A stretch of 64,000 nt of DNA. Origin: Branchiostoma floridae. Lineage: Eukaryota; Chordata; Leptocardii; Amphioxiformes; Branchiostomatidae. The number at the start of each line of letters is the position of its first letter. The stretch's first letter is position 1. This document shows, piece after piece, positions 12,401 through 21,025 of the stretch. The DNA lies in NCBI RefSeq assembly GCF_000003815.2, contig NC_049990.1:9873539-9937538 (forward strand), in the 5' to 3' direction. The notes beneath the pieces are model-generated. The model made no database searches and had not been told where the DNA came from. It was given only the letters and a program-made list of their open reading frames with translations. The position numbers were made by a program, and so were the translations under genes.

Positions 12401-15400
12401 GAACCTGAAGAACCTGTAAAACCACAAAAGTTAAAAAGTTACATTAGTATTACATGTAGTCTTACCATTAACCCTATCCATGCTGACCTCTTTGGTATCA
12501 ATACAAAGTTGGCAAACGTATTCTCCCATAGCAAGATGACGGTTAAAACATGTACATCATAAGAACAAAGTCCATGTTAACTTTCTATGACACAAGTTTT
12601 ACAAATGCAAAAATTCAATACACAAGGGTTAGAGGCACATAATAGATTTGAGGATGATTGGGTGAACATACATTTGTAGCTGATAATATAGCATATATGT
12701 GAAGAAAAACTATCTCATACCAAAGTTTTGTGTGTTTGAAGTCTGGGTCCTCCTGGTTGGCTGGTAGGGGACATAGTTTTTAGCCGAGGAAGTTTGTTCA
12801 GACCACGTTTTCCCTTCCGCTTCTGTGGAAATCTGGGAAACAGATCAAACATATGATTATAAATATCTCAACATAAAACACAGACCAGAAAACTACATGA
12901 TTTAGCTGTATGAAAATCTCCTACCATGCCACAGATGTTGTGCCCTTGCAAATGCACTTTACACAAATTTCCTCACCACACCCTGGTGTAAATATAAAAA
13001 CGGTAACCAAATTTCGTTTGGGAGGTAAAACTGGAAGGCAGTGGAAGGAAAGGTTTAGGCTCTGCCTCCCAACACAATGCCCAAGACAAAATAATAACCC
13101 ACCACTCCTACAGCCTCAAAAAGGCTACGGGACAACCTTTACAAAATTGGGTAGCAGGGTAAAGATTAAACAAAGTTACAACCTTAATTCTCATTAAATA
13201 ACGTGAGTTTGAATAAGCAATTTCATTTGGAATTGAAGTTCATTTGATAAACTGTTTTAGCCTGGGTAGATTAACAAGATTGTAGTTTATATAGTAATGA
13301 TAGAAGTATTCTTTTTAGCTATATTATAGGAAAGTTCCCTCGCTTTGAATCTTTGTCTAGTGTTGAAAAATTCATTTTTCTTATGAGGTTTGATCGAACG
13401 ACATTATACAAACACATCTCAAGCTACATATTCAACATTACTAAGAAACGAGAAGAAGCCGAACAAATGTATTAGACTAGTTTTAGAATCCATGTTTTAG
13501 AAACCATGTGTACTGCACTACTACCTTTTGTACCTATATGCCTGTACTTAGCCTGATAGGGCATGAATGTGCAATAAAGGCTATTATTACTATTATTAAC
13601 CTGCTTGGAGTTACCTTATCTCTATACAAGGCTGCAGCTTTACTGTTGTACTTTTCCGACAGGCTCCAGTTGGGGTTGTAGTCGTCTTGGGACTTGAAGA
13701 ACTCCCTGGCCGTGTTGTTCCCTCCCACCTTCATCTTCTCTAGCTCAGCATCCTTCCACTTGTCCATCGTTACAGAGCGAACAAAACTGATAAGGAAATA
13801 ACAACAAGGTGCTTGTTTGTTAGTATACAGTATGTAGTCATTGTAGTGTCCATACTATCTGGATGTTTTCTTTCTTGGGAATGTCAAAAACTCAACAATA
13901 TTTTGGCTCCTGGGTAGCTGTCTGAAACGTCTGACTGTTTCCCAATTTTATTCAGTTGTGTAACCGTTACACCTTCATACATATGGTTGCTTTTTATTAA
14001 GGTCATGAGGGAAGAGCTTACTATGGGGTAATGGTATGTACTTACCATTGATTAACATACTAGTACCCAGTATACAATTGAGGACAATATGATCTGACTA
14101 AATACCGAGCTACACAGAAAATAGCAAAACACATCCATCTTTATCTGGAATACACATTTATTTATATTAAGGTTCTTCAATACAGTGGAAGGTATGACGG
14201 AACAGGTGTTTCTTCTTAGAGGACATCTTTTTAAGTCTGCCATACCGAATGGGGTTGGGGGTAGGGCTGGGTACCGGTACAGAAAATTCAGGTCCAGGTC
14301 CGGTTCAGGTCCAGAGCATCAGGTCCGGACCTGAACCTGGACCTGATTCAGTATGACTCATACCAATGGTCCATTTCACTACAAGGAAATCTGTTTGGTG
14401 GAGTATTAGACTTACACTGGCGTTTTAAAATCCTACAACGCTAACTGCACCTGTACGATTGACTGTAAACCTTGGTAGAAATTACTATAAACTCTACTCT
14501 ACTTTACTCTTGTCATTTTCTTCCAACTGCAAGCGCCAAAACGTGTGAATGCCTGATAAAATAATATGTTAATTTTCCAATCGGTCCAACATCCGGTCCA
14601 CCTAATTTTTTCAGGTCCGGTTTTTCTGGACCGGTTCAATAAGAAAAACCGGTTTCATACCGGTACGATGTACCGATACCCAGCCCTAGTTGGGGGTGTT
14701 CTGTTTTGGAATACAGTATGTTTCCATGGCATGGGCACTAGTACCTCGCTATCTCTGTTGTATTCAGAAACATGTTTATTTAGGGGAGTGATCAGAATAT
14801 AGATATGACATCTCTTCTGTACCTTAGATGGACTCCCAGTCCTCTGTGCTTGCCTGAACACTCCAGACAGATCCAGATCCCATAGGACACACTCACCCAC
14901 TGGGGGTTGTGGGTTCCACATTCAAAACAGTTCTGGAACAGAGAGTAACATGTATTATAAATCAAGTTAATCAACAGTCAAAATTGTCAAAAAATACCAC
15001 TCTGGAATCTATAAAATCTAGTCTATAGAATTTAAAGACCAGAATTCTTAATGCTTGTGTCAGTAGAGTAGGAAAAATTATCCCAGGTACAACCAAAAAA
15101 GTTGTCACATGGACCAGTTGGTTCTTATATAGAGATGTTTGTTTCTATGCAATAGTAACTATCTTTTCCTTCTTGGGATTTGGGAACGTTAAAAAACTCA
15201 ACTATTAGTTACAGCACCTGAATTGCTGTCTGAAACATCTCATTATCCAGTTAAGTAACTGTTACCATACAATAATAGTTACATATCTTTTTACATCATG
15301 GATGTCTAATCTTTACCGACATTTTAATCATCACAGCAAACCTCAGCTCCTGGTATAATTTGAATCTCATCTAATTTTGTTCTGATTACACACACCAATG

Positions 15401-15629
15401 CTGTCAATAATTCTGTCCTTCGTTAGCAACAGGGTTCTGTTTAATTATGGAATGACATGTGATGGGGGACAGACCAAGGTGACCCTACAGTTCAGACTAG
15501 TTCAGTACACATACTAAATGATAAAAATCAATGATACAATGATAAAAGAATTTGATGCGCTGCCCTTACATTATTTCCTGATTTTAGACGTAAGTCCTTG
15601 AGAACTCTCCGTGTCCGAGGGCTGGCCAT
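2468..15629 (-). CDS. arfgap1: ArfGAP1, ADP-ribosylation factor GTPase-activating protein 1 (13 exons)
   Basis: Coding exons on the minus strand: 15570-15629, 14823-14932, 13615-13786, 12721-12832, 12350-12413, 12165-12233, 11224-11338, 10871-10927, 5091-5123, 4406-4459, 4075-4134, 3270-3412, 2468-2858. All have GT/AG boundaries and matching phases. They sum to 1440 nt, giving a 479-residue protein, somewhat longer than the roughly 406-residue human protein. ArfGAP1 stimulates GTP hydrolysis on Arf1 at the Golgi and drives COPI coat dynamics. The N-terminus starts [13 protein letters not shown], nearly the same as the vertebrate protein, and is followed by a CX2CX16CX2C zinc finger. The middle is Ser/Thr/Gly-rich (ALPS type) and the end is acidic and Trp-rich. 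The stop at 2468-2470 follows a Lys/Ser-rich tail. An extra small exon inside the 5.7 kb intron 5124-10870 cannot be excluded. Family assignment is near certain; middle exon choice is good but inferred. Confidence 0.93.
3698..3922 (+). mobile_element. tRNA-derived SINE
   Basis: GTGGTTAGTAGCCC resembles a pol III box A, and GGGTTCATCACC about 35 bp later resembles box B. A body with GAGCATGTTAAAGAACCCA follows, then a (CAAA/CAAG)n tail ending near 3922. This layout is the usual one for a tRNA-headed SINE. It sits in an ArfGAP1 intron between the exons at 3270-3412 and 4075-4134. Confidence 0.6.
4075..5123 (-). CDS. arfgap1: ArfGAP1 exons 9-11: small symmetric exons
   Basis: Three short exons, 5091-5123 (33 nt, [11 protein letters not shown]), 4406-4459 (54 nt, [18 protein letters not shown]) and 4075-4134 (60 nt, [20 protein letters not shown]). 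Each has a clean AG acceptor and GT donor. The last matches the vertebrate KEGKIFDDVSSGVSQLASK block, which anchors the assignment. All three start and end in phase 0, so any could be skipped without a frameshift. The two AVKL-beginning exons look related to each other. Confidence 0.8.
5286..5520 (+). mobile_element. SINE-like repeat
   Basis: A box B-like GGCCAGTTCAATACTGG is followed by a conserved-looking core with GTCTTTTGGAAGGGATGTAA, GGGGGTCCTGTGTTCTAGG and CCTTGAGCACATTAAAGA. The last block is shared with the SINE at 3698-3922 (CCTGAGCATGTTAAAGAA), so both probably belong to one SINE superfamily. The A/T-rich end is poorly defined. Confidence 0.5.
5593..5652. repeat. 60 bp direct repeat, copy 1
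   Basis: Begins CATAATATATTCCCACTCAC and ends GGTGAGAAGACC; identical to 6411-6470. Sequence diverges at once after the repeat (GAGGC versus TCGGC). Confidence 0.93.
5776..6135 (-). pseudogene. Non-LTR retrotransposon reverse transcriptase C-terminal remnant
   Basis: The minus-strand reading contains [14 protein letters not shown], then [18 protein letters not shown]. This is the well-known tail of LINE reverse transcriptases (the YRG..WNSLP motif). After about residue 50 the similarity is lost and the frame reads unrelated sequence. No endonuclease or polymerase core (for example YXDD) is present, so this is a short fossil. Confidence 0.8.
6304..6411. repeat. 108 bp direct repeat, copy 1
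   Basis: Identical to 10724-10831 over 108 bp. It holds TCTCGCGAGA (6372-6381) inside ATCTCGCGAGAGTTC, and ends GATATCATTGGGAATC. It lies at the boundary of the two mobile units. Confidence 0.95.
6411..6470. repeat. 60 bp direct repeat, copy 2
   Basis: Identical to 5593-5652. It directly follows the first 108 bp repeat and shares one base with it, which places it at the start of unit 2. Confidence 0.93.
6471..7637. other. Interior of mobile unit 2, left part
   Basis: About 6490-6660 is strongly CT-rich (repeated TCCCAATCCTTAT and TTCCC). The remainder has no recognisable coding exon. Scattered degenerate copies of the array unit (for example CTGTCCAACAAGG near 7478 and TTGTCCAACAACC near 7577) suggest that the dyad array once extended further left. 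Confidence 0.45.
7638..9045. repeat. Tandem array of about 24 dyad-bearing units (60 bp, higher-order 124 bp)
   Basis: Units start about every 60 bp (for example 7747, 7807, 7867, and 8221, 8281, 8341). Typical units hold two adjacent 13 bp dyads, ACCGTCCGACGGT and GCTGTCCGACAGC, separated by GCC. The rest is an AT-rich spacer (CAAATACAATATACAACA type). Between 8401 and 8772 the repeat becomes a higher-order dimer: the same unit starts at 8401, 8525, 8649 and 8772. Long ORFs in several frames on both strands arise because the units are mostly a multiple of 3 with no stop. They are not genes. Confidence 0.93.
9151..9600. repeat. Seven-copy minisatellite, 62 bp unit
   Basis: GACAGGAGCTGG-type cores begin at 9169, 9249, 9311, 9373, 9435, 9497 and 9577. 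Spacings are 80, 62, 62, 62, 62 and 80 bp. The two outer intervals contain an extra 18 bp block (TGCGACCC...CGAACT type). Each unit includes GAACGCCGGGTTAGTG. GC content is well above that of the surroundings. Confidence 0.92.
9601..10723. other. Interior of mobile unit 2, right part
   Basis: No protein family is recognisable. A 91-codon plus-strand ORF (10378-10653) has no motif and is probably chance. GCTGTCCGACAA near 9699 is an isolated trace of the dyad core. Confidence 0.4.
10724..10831. repeat. 108 bp direct repeat, copy 2
   Basis: Identical partner of 6304-6411, with TCTCGCGAGA at 10792-10801. It ends only 40 bp from ArfGAP1 exon 8 (10871-10927), so this element boundary is very close to a splice donor. 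Confidence 0.95.
10871..12832 (-). CDS. arfgap1: ArfGAP1 exons 4-8: linker and first ALPS-like region
   Basis: Exons 12721-12832, 12350-12413, 12165-12233, 11224-11338 and 10871-10927. The peptide contains [11 protein letters not shown], a Ser/Gly stretch, [19 protein letters not shown] (the KKEDDF-like block of the family), GGRFVGFGS (as in vertebrate RYVGFGN), then [10 protein letters not shown] joined to [15 protein letters not shown]. This last Ser/Thr-rich, Trp-containing segment fits the ALPS motif, the amphipathic helix by which ArfGAP1 senses curved Golgi membrane. Phases chain exactly (1, 0 and 2 changes resolved at every boundary). The exact acceptor of exon 4 (12832) is the least certain, because a second AG lies 10 nt further into the exon. 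Confidence 0.82.
11420..11500 (+). repeat. Interspersed repeat end (ATACCAATCTATTT family), copy 1
   Basis: AGGCCATACCAATCTATTTT is also seen near 58018-58040 (copy 2) and, more diverged, near 60023-60045 (copy 3). The flanks are A/T-rich. The parent element is unknown to me. Confidence 0.5.
11572..11783. mobile_element. TA-flanked MITE with ACTGTAAATGCA termini
   Basis: The left end reads TACTGTAAATGCAG and the right end TGCATTTACAGTA, giving inverted termini flanked by TA. The interior has repeated CCGCGAA/CCGTGAA-like blocks (ACCGCGGAC, ACCGCGAACTTAAAA, AGCGAACTTAAA). The dinucleotide duplication and short length point to a non-autonomous DNA transposon. A piece of the same end appears near 41874-41895 (TACTGTAAATGCATTTAA). 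Confidence 0.7.
13480..13612 (+). mobile_element. Retroelement 3' tail
   Basis: The sequence runs from TTTTGTACCTATATGCC through TGTGCAATAAAGGC into a (TATTAT)n run ending near 13597. A 3' end with AATAAA and a short simple repeat is typical of LINE/SINE tails. It stops just before the donor of ArfGAP1 exon 13615-13786. Confidence 0.5.
13615..15629 (-). CDS. arfgap1: ArfGAP1 exons 1-3: zinc-finger ArfGAP catalytic domain
   Basis: Exon 1 (15570-15629) gives 20 residues from the ATG at 15627-15629. Exon 2 (14823-14932) carries the zinc finger: CFEC, then [17 protein letters not shown], then the HRGLGVHL block with the arginine used as the catalytic finger in the ArfGAP family. Exon 3 (13615-13786) reads [13 protein letters not shown], then EKMKVGGN and the [12 protein letters not shown] end of the domain. 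Exon joins are phase 0 (exons 1/2), then AG|T (exons 2/3), then phase 0. All zinc-ligand cysteines and the arginine are intact, so the domain should be catalytically competent. Confidence 0.96.
13862..14035 (+). mobile_element. Old LINE 3'-end fragment, copy A
   Basis: Contains TTTTCTTTCTTGGGAATG, GTCTGAAACGTCTGACTG, CCCAATTTTATTCAGTTG and TGTAACCGTTAC. The same order of blocks is found at 15150-15310 (+), 34050-34145 (-) and 46075-46215 (-). Confidence 0.55.
14262..14688 (+). mobile_element. hAT-type MITE, copy 1 (427 bp)
   Basis: Termini TAGGGCTGGGTACCGGTAC and GTACCGATACCCAGCCCTA are inverted repeats. The target site GTTGGGGG is duplicated perfectly (14254-14261 and 14689-14696). The 8 bp duplication and TAGGG-type terminus are hAT superfamily hallmarks. 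The subterminal region has many AGGTCC/GGACCT repeats. No transposase ORF is present, so it is non-autonomous. It lies in ArfGAP1 intron 2. Confidence 0.92.
15150..15310 (+). mobile_element. Old LINE 3'-end fragment, copy B
   Basis: Contains TTTCCTTCTTGGGATTTGG, CTGTCTGAAACATCTC, ATCCAGTTAAGTAACTG and TGGATGTCTAATC. It is about as diverged from copy A (13862-14035) as the other family members. Confidence 0.55.
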
Positions 15630-16330
15630 GGTTTGTAGAGCTGTGTTGGCTGTGTAGAAATGTATGATGGAAAAATAGAAGATAATTGCTACACTCAAGG
15701 AGGTTCCCTTATTCAACCTCCTTGCTACACTCCATTATCATATATAACGTTAACGTTATGTTTCATGCCAAAAAATGTTGAATTATATTATATACGACTG
15801 TTACGTAACATATGGCTTTAAAGAGAAGCCCAATGGTGTCTGGAAAGTGTTACAAATAGTATATCTATACTCGATATACTCTAACATCTGCTTCAAAATC
15901 TGATGATGTCCATACAAAAATTCTCTGCACGCCCAACGTTTCAAGTTCATAATTTTCTTATGTCACGATTCCTAACTGAACAATATTCACGCATATAACT
16001 GCTGCCATAACTTAAGGAATATGTACCGAAATACAGTTAACGTAGTAATGGAGGCAAAAAAACGCGTTTCTCTGTGTTTGACAGTCGGGTTTAAAGTTCC
16101 ACGTAGCACTGAGCCGGCAAGGGGGAGGGGGGCACAGTTTTGAGTATCAAAACAGACAAAAATCGTTACTTACCTGGACCAGTTGTAACGCGAATCTTAG
16201 TTCGTTACGATCTAAAGCTCTTTAGGAGGAATAGGTGGTCTAATTCACGGCAAAAATAAAGATTTTATCAAGGTAAAAGCCACACGTCAAATTTGACACA
16301 CCGGCCCGGAAGTGGGTCTACCCTGCTCTT
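15630..16330 (-). promoter_or_regulatory. arfgap1: ArfGAP1 5' UTR exons and promoter region
   Basis: Upstream of the ATG, a pyrimidine-rich stretch ends in AG at 15650-15651, suggesting a 20 nt UTR portion (15630-15649). At 16173 the minus strand reads CCAG|GTAAGT, a strong donor that would close a non-coding first exon starting somewhere around 16200-16330. That region is GC-richer than its surroundings and has CCGGCCCGGAAGTG, an ETS-like motif common in housekeeping promoters. No TATA box is evident. The transcription start is inferred, not seen. Confidence 0.45.
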
Positions 16331-19300
16331 GGTGGAAACTCGTCGGAGTCGAACTATTTGTGGCGTAACAGCGACACCTAGCGGAAATGTTTGAAACAGC
16401 CAAATCCGCGGAGTTTTTGTAGAACTTTCGTATTTTCCATTGATAACATTATGATGACGTTTACCGTGGAAAATATTAAATAATAGTTAGGCTGTGGCGA
16501 AGGAGTTCATACGTTAACTAGTAAGGATTTAAGCTTTAACGTTAACGTTACTAGTTTTCGTTGTTTCCATGCTGTTGCCTGTTGAAGTTAACGTTACCTG
16601 AGGTAAACTGCCAGTACAAGTGGTAACGAGAGGGATCCATTCTCCGACAGGGTTCCAAATGCCAACAGGTTTTAAGGTAATTAGCATGGTTCATTCATTG
16701 GCATTACTAGTATGTCTTAGTCGTAAATGGCGGGATTTTTGTTCTTGCGACATTTGTAGTGATGATGGACAGTGGATTTCAATGCAGACTAGAAGCAATT
16801 TTTATCAATAATGATTAAATATAAACAAAGAATTCTGGGTTATTGGTATGAACAGAATTTGCTATTGAAAATCATTTTTATAATCAATGAGAGAACAAGA
16901 TGGAGTTATTTACAAAGACAAAGTTATCTTGTTTACAGACAAACACACTCACAAAGGCTAGTGAAGATGATAATAATTTATGTAAGATAGCTTCATTCAG
17001 AGCTTTCAATTAAAAGGACTAACTTAAGTAAAAATTTATCATGTTTGAAAGTAAAACAAAATTTTGTTGTTTTGCATATGAATTCATAATGATAAATCAA
17101 TGATATCAATGATAGAGTTCATGCTATGTTGAAATGTTGCACAAAAAGGATAAAAGATCCGGGGAGGTGCAGTGGTGTTTATTTTTGACTGCACTAATTT
17201 CATCCATAAAATTTACTTGCTGTGGCCTCAAGGCTCCTATAGCACACTCAGAAATGTGCCCCTTTATAAAAATCAGCATTTTCCGTTAGGCTATGTTGGT
17301 TTGATTATACGGATGATGTAAACACTAAAACTGATGCAAGCATCCAGATAAATCAGATTAAATATAATTGGCCAAAATAAAAGGTTGCCTCCATTGAGAA
17401 ACCTAAGTGATCATGAAGGTTGACAAAACAAACAATATACTATTCATTTTTGTTCTTTCACATTGTCATCTTTGTCTTTGACTTTCGCTTTCCGATATTT
17501 TTTTGCAACTTACATGTCGCATAGCGTTATGCTTGCTCATTTAGCAGCTGCTTTTCATGATCTACCAGTGTAGTTAAATGATTTATTATTTGGAAACGGA
17601 TGAAAATTCATAGTCTCCAAGCAGACCCTACAGACAGTGCCTTAGAGATGGTATCAAAGCTGGCAAGGCCCGTTTGACTCCCTTTGGCCAGCTATACTCC
17701 TTTGCCAGCTTTGATACTATCTCTTTAGGCACTGTAGGGTTTGCTTGGAGACTAGAAAATTCACAGGGATGTCCATAAAATCAAGTCAACGTGGCCTCAA
17801 TGTTCACTATGTATAAAAAGAGACAGACTCATACAAGAGACAAGATGCCATGAAAACGTTGAAGTGTAATTCTGGACAGAAAATGGACATGTGTCAAAAC
17901 CAACAAAATCATCTGAATCCTGAGTTGACACAACATAAATAAACCATGTTTAAAACCACCCTCTGTAGATTAAAATACTAACGAAAATGTTACATGTGAA
18001 ATACTAGAACCTCACATAGCTGCAAGCCACTCTCATTCCAAGGATCACCTCTAAAGGCCTGGGAACAAGAGTGGCGTCAAAGACACACCATCATGACATT
18101 GTGTTCTATATCCTAACTTCCTCAACTGGCACTCAAAATTAAAAGCAGTAAATACAACTCCAGCACACAAGTACATTGCGTCATTCCTTTGCCACAGTAC
18201 TCCTACGATGGACATCCTTTCTACATCATCTGAATACATCATGTTGTTCACACCATGTCATAAAGCCAGGTCATAAAATGTACAGACAGCGTGTTAGATC
18301 CAGGCAATACAGGCCTTGTTTCTCCTTATCAATCATTCAGTAGTGTTCTGGCAGGCTTCCATGTTATATCATGTAGAAACTAAAACTAAGACAGACATAC
18401 AATGTTTTACGTCATGACTAGTGTCACTTGCTGTTCTAACATTCACATTGTCAAAAAAAATACTGAAAACATCACTTCTGAAATAACAACTGAAGCATAT
18501 TTATCAACCTCAAATCTAGCTGTCTACACTTTAGTCAACACTTCACCCATACAGTATTTGTCTACTGCTCATATCACTATCATCAGCACTTCACATTATC
18601 ACAGCCATTTGGTTGAGCAAAGAAATACAGTACCCGTCCTAAAGTCCTTTTACATAAGATTGCATGACATTGTATTAAATCTAAGACATTGAGGGAGGCA
18701 GTCATGACAACAAAGGTACAATTTTATGAAGGAATAAAATGAATGGGGGGGGGGGAGTTACAATTACTAAGAAAAATGTAAGGAACTGTCAAATATGAGT
18801 GTTTTCAGTAGTATCGGGTGTAAAACTGGTTTAAAAATTAAAAATAAAACAATGGGGTTTTAAAACATAAAAAACAACACTCATTGAAGAGTCTTGAATG
18901 AAGCCAGAAAATTTCATTACTACCTGGGCCTGAACTTCTTACTTGCAATAGCTGTTGCTCATAGCTATAAAGGTACAAATATATAACAGCTTCTTGTGGA
19001 TTACTTTGTCACATTTTTCTTTTCTATATAAAGGGAAGACGTGTATATACTTTCACATTGTCAAAAAGATATGGCTAAATTTCAATTTTGTTATAGCAAA
19101 GTTACACATTCAGTACTCCTAGTCAATCACTATTGATAGGTTATAATCAGGCATTTAACAGGGACTAAAAAGTCACCATCTGGTACAGTAATAGCCTCCT
19201 TTTTTCAAGCCAAGACACAATAATGTAATACCAGCTACAACATGTAAATGGTTTTCATATTTTTGTTACAACACAAGTGTTTTTCAACATGTTAACAACG

Positions 19301-20768
19301 GGACAGCACTTTCTTAGCACACCCTTCCATATCCACGCGGGGAGGGGGGCAATTAGCCAGTCTAGGATACAGGAAGGTTTGGGTAGTAGACGGGTCGGAC
19401 ATAGCATCCACTTTTGGACAAACATTATTAACCCTCTTTAGAGCAATATAGCAAGGATAAGCACACTTCTAGCCTGCAGCTTTCTTATGCTCTTTATCAT
19501 ACTTGCACATTTAGAAACAGTGACTGTACATAACAAGAAATCATAGTTAACTGTTCAAGACACACAACAGCTGCATTGTTTATCTCTTTCTAACTGCAAA
19601 CTACATAGTACTAGTAAAACTGAAATTTCAAAATTATATGACAAAGTCTCTTGCTCCAGTGGAAAAAAATGTACAGAAAAACATGTAATGTGTTGGTGCA
19701 AAACTACAGACTGAAGCGTTCTAAAAATACTGAGGTGGAGTTTCTTACACTTATGATTCCAAATTGTGATGGAATGGCTTGTAACAAGCACTGACCCTGG
19801 GACTCATTATTGTCATAGTTGTAACAAGCTCTACTTATAAAAAATCACTTATCATCTCTAAGATTCCGGAAGTTACAGACCATTGGGCTTATTCCTTCCT
19901 TGCAGACTTTCTAAGATGCAAGTCAAGACAGATGAAATTACATGTACAAGAATATACATGCACTTATAAAAATCTAATTGTCTATGAAATGCCAATACAT
20001 GTATGTAAATATGAAATCTCACATCTATTGTTACAAAACTATGTATGTCGTAATCTTTCCAATTACACAAATATGGCCTCTATCATTAGAAAATTTGTCA
20101 GTTATTCTAGTTAGTGAACTGATCACTATGAAAATGATTTAGTAATTCACTTGTACATGCAGGTCATGAACATGATGTCTTCATCAATTCACTAGACCTC
20201 TACGTATGGCACTTGCAAAAGCATCCCTGTACACAAAGTTACCACTGTTTCAGCGAGTTGTTGAGCATTTGCGTTATTGCATTTTTGTTCTGTCGGATTG
20301 TACATCAATGTGCAACAGTGAGATATCAGCTACTCTAACATCTATGGCAATGTGGTGCTTACAAATACATGTAGATGTAAAAAAATGGCTCCACCCTGGA
20401 GGCATTGCCAAAATTGTCCTGCCACTACCTGTATATGGATGTACCGACACCAGATAACTTGCCTTCTACAGTTGAGAATTTTTGAGAAATAACGGAGACA
20501 CCGTATGAATCATGGCAAGATGTGCTTAGGCTTACTTGGTTTTAGAGGCACTTGAAATGACATTATACTCAAATAAGTCAAAACTTTAGAGAAATTTTGA
20601 TGTATAATGAAGAGAAGGGCACACCTCTGAGTGTATACTTTGTATCCTATCTCACTAAAATCATTGTATACAGTGATCGGCTGTTAGGAATAATCATATT
20701 TGTCTGACTAAAGCCATGAAGACTTTATCGTACTAGGATTAGTGTTGTTTTATGATCCAATTTCATTT
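16331..20768. other. Intergenic region between ArfGAP1 5' end and FARP 3' end
   Basis: Apart from the foldback element at 17611-17754 I see no gene. ORFs are under 100 codons and have no recognisable motif. The last part (roughly 19000-20768) may be FARP 3' UTR. Short runs include a G9-10 tract near 18748. Confidence 0.5.
17611..17754. mobile_element. Foldback MITE with 9 bp target duplication
   Basis: The left arm starts TAGTCTCCAAGCAGACCCTA and the right arm is its near-complete inverse, ending TTGGAGACTA. The arms are about 55 bp each with a loop of about 34 bp. GAAAATTCA flanks both sides (17602-17610 and 17755-17763). A 9 bp duplication suits Mutator-like elements. The hairpin is almost perfect, so the insertion is probably fairly young. 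Confidence 0.88.
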
Positions 20769-20998
20769 TTGATGTGATTTTTTTCTTTAGAAGATTGTGA
20801 CGTAGAGACATGACATGTTGTCTTCCTTAATGACGACATGTTCTCTTCCGTTTTATTTTAATTTTTGTTGTGATGTTTTCTTTAGAAGATTGTGACACAG
20901 AGAGATGACGTGTTGTCTTCCTTAATGACGACATGTTCTCTTCCATTTTATTTTAATTTTTGTTGTGATGTTTTCTTTAGAAGATCATGACACAGAGA
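20769..20998. repeat. 95 bp tandem repeat, about 2.4 copies, next to the FARP stop
   Basis: CTTTAGAAGAT begins at 20785, 20880 and 20975, exactly 95 bp apart. Each full unit also has TTGTCTTCCTTAATGACGAC and TTTATTTTAATTTTTGTTG. On the minus (FARP) strand the second gives AATAAA, duplicated at 20852-20857 and 20947-20952. The array begins 28 bp past the stop codon, so it is in the FARP 3' UTR. Confidence 0.9.
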
Positions 20999-21025
20999 TG
21001 ATGTGCTGGTTCCCTTCTCTCCAGC

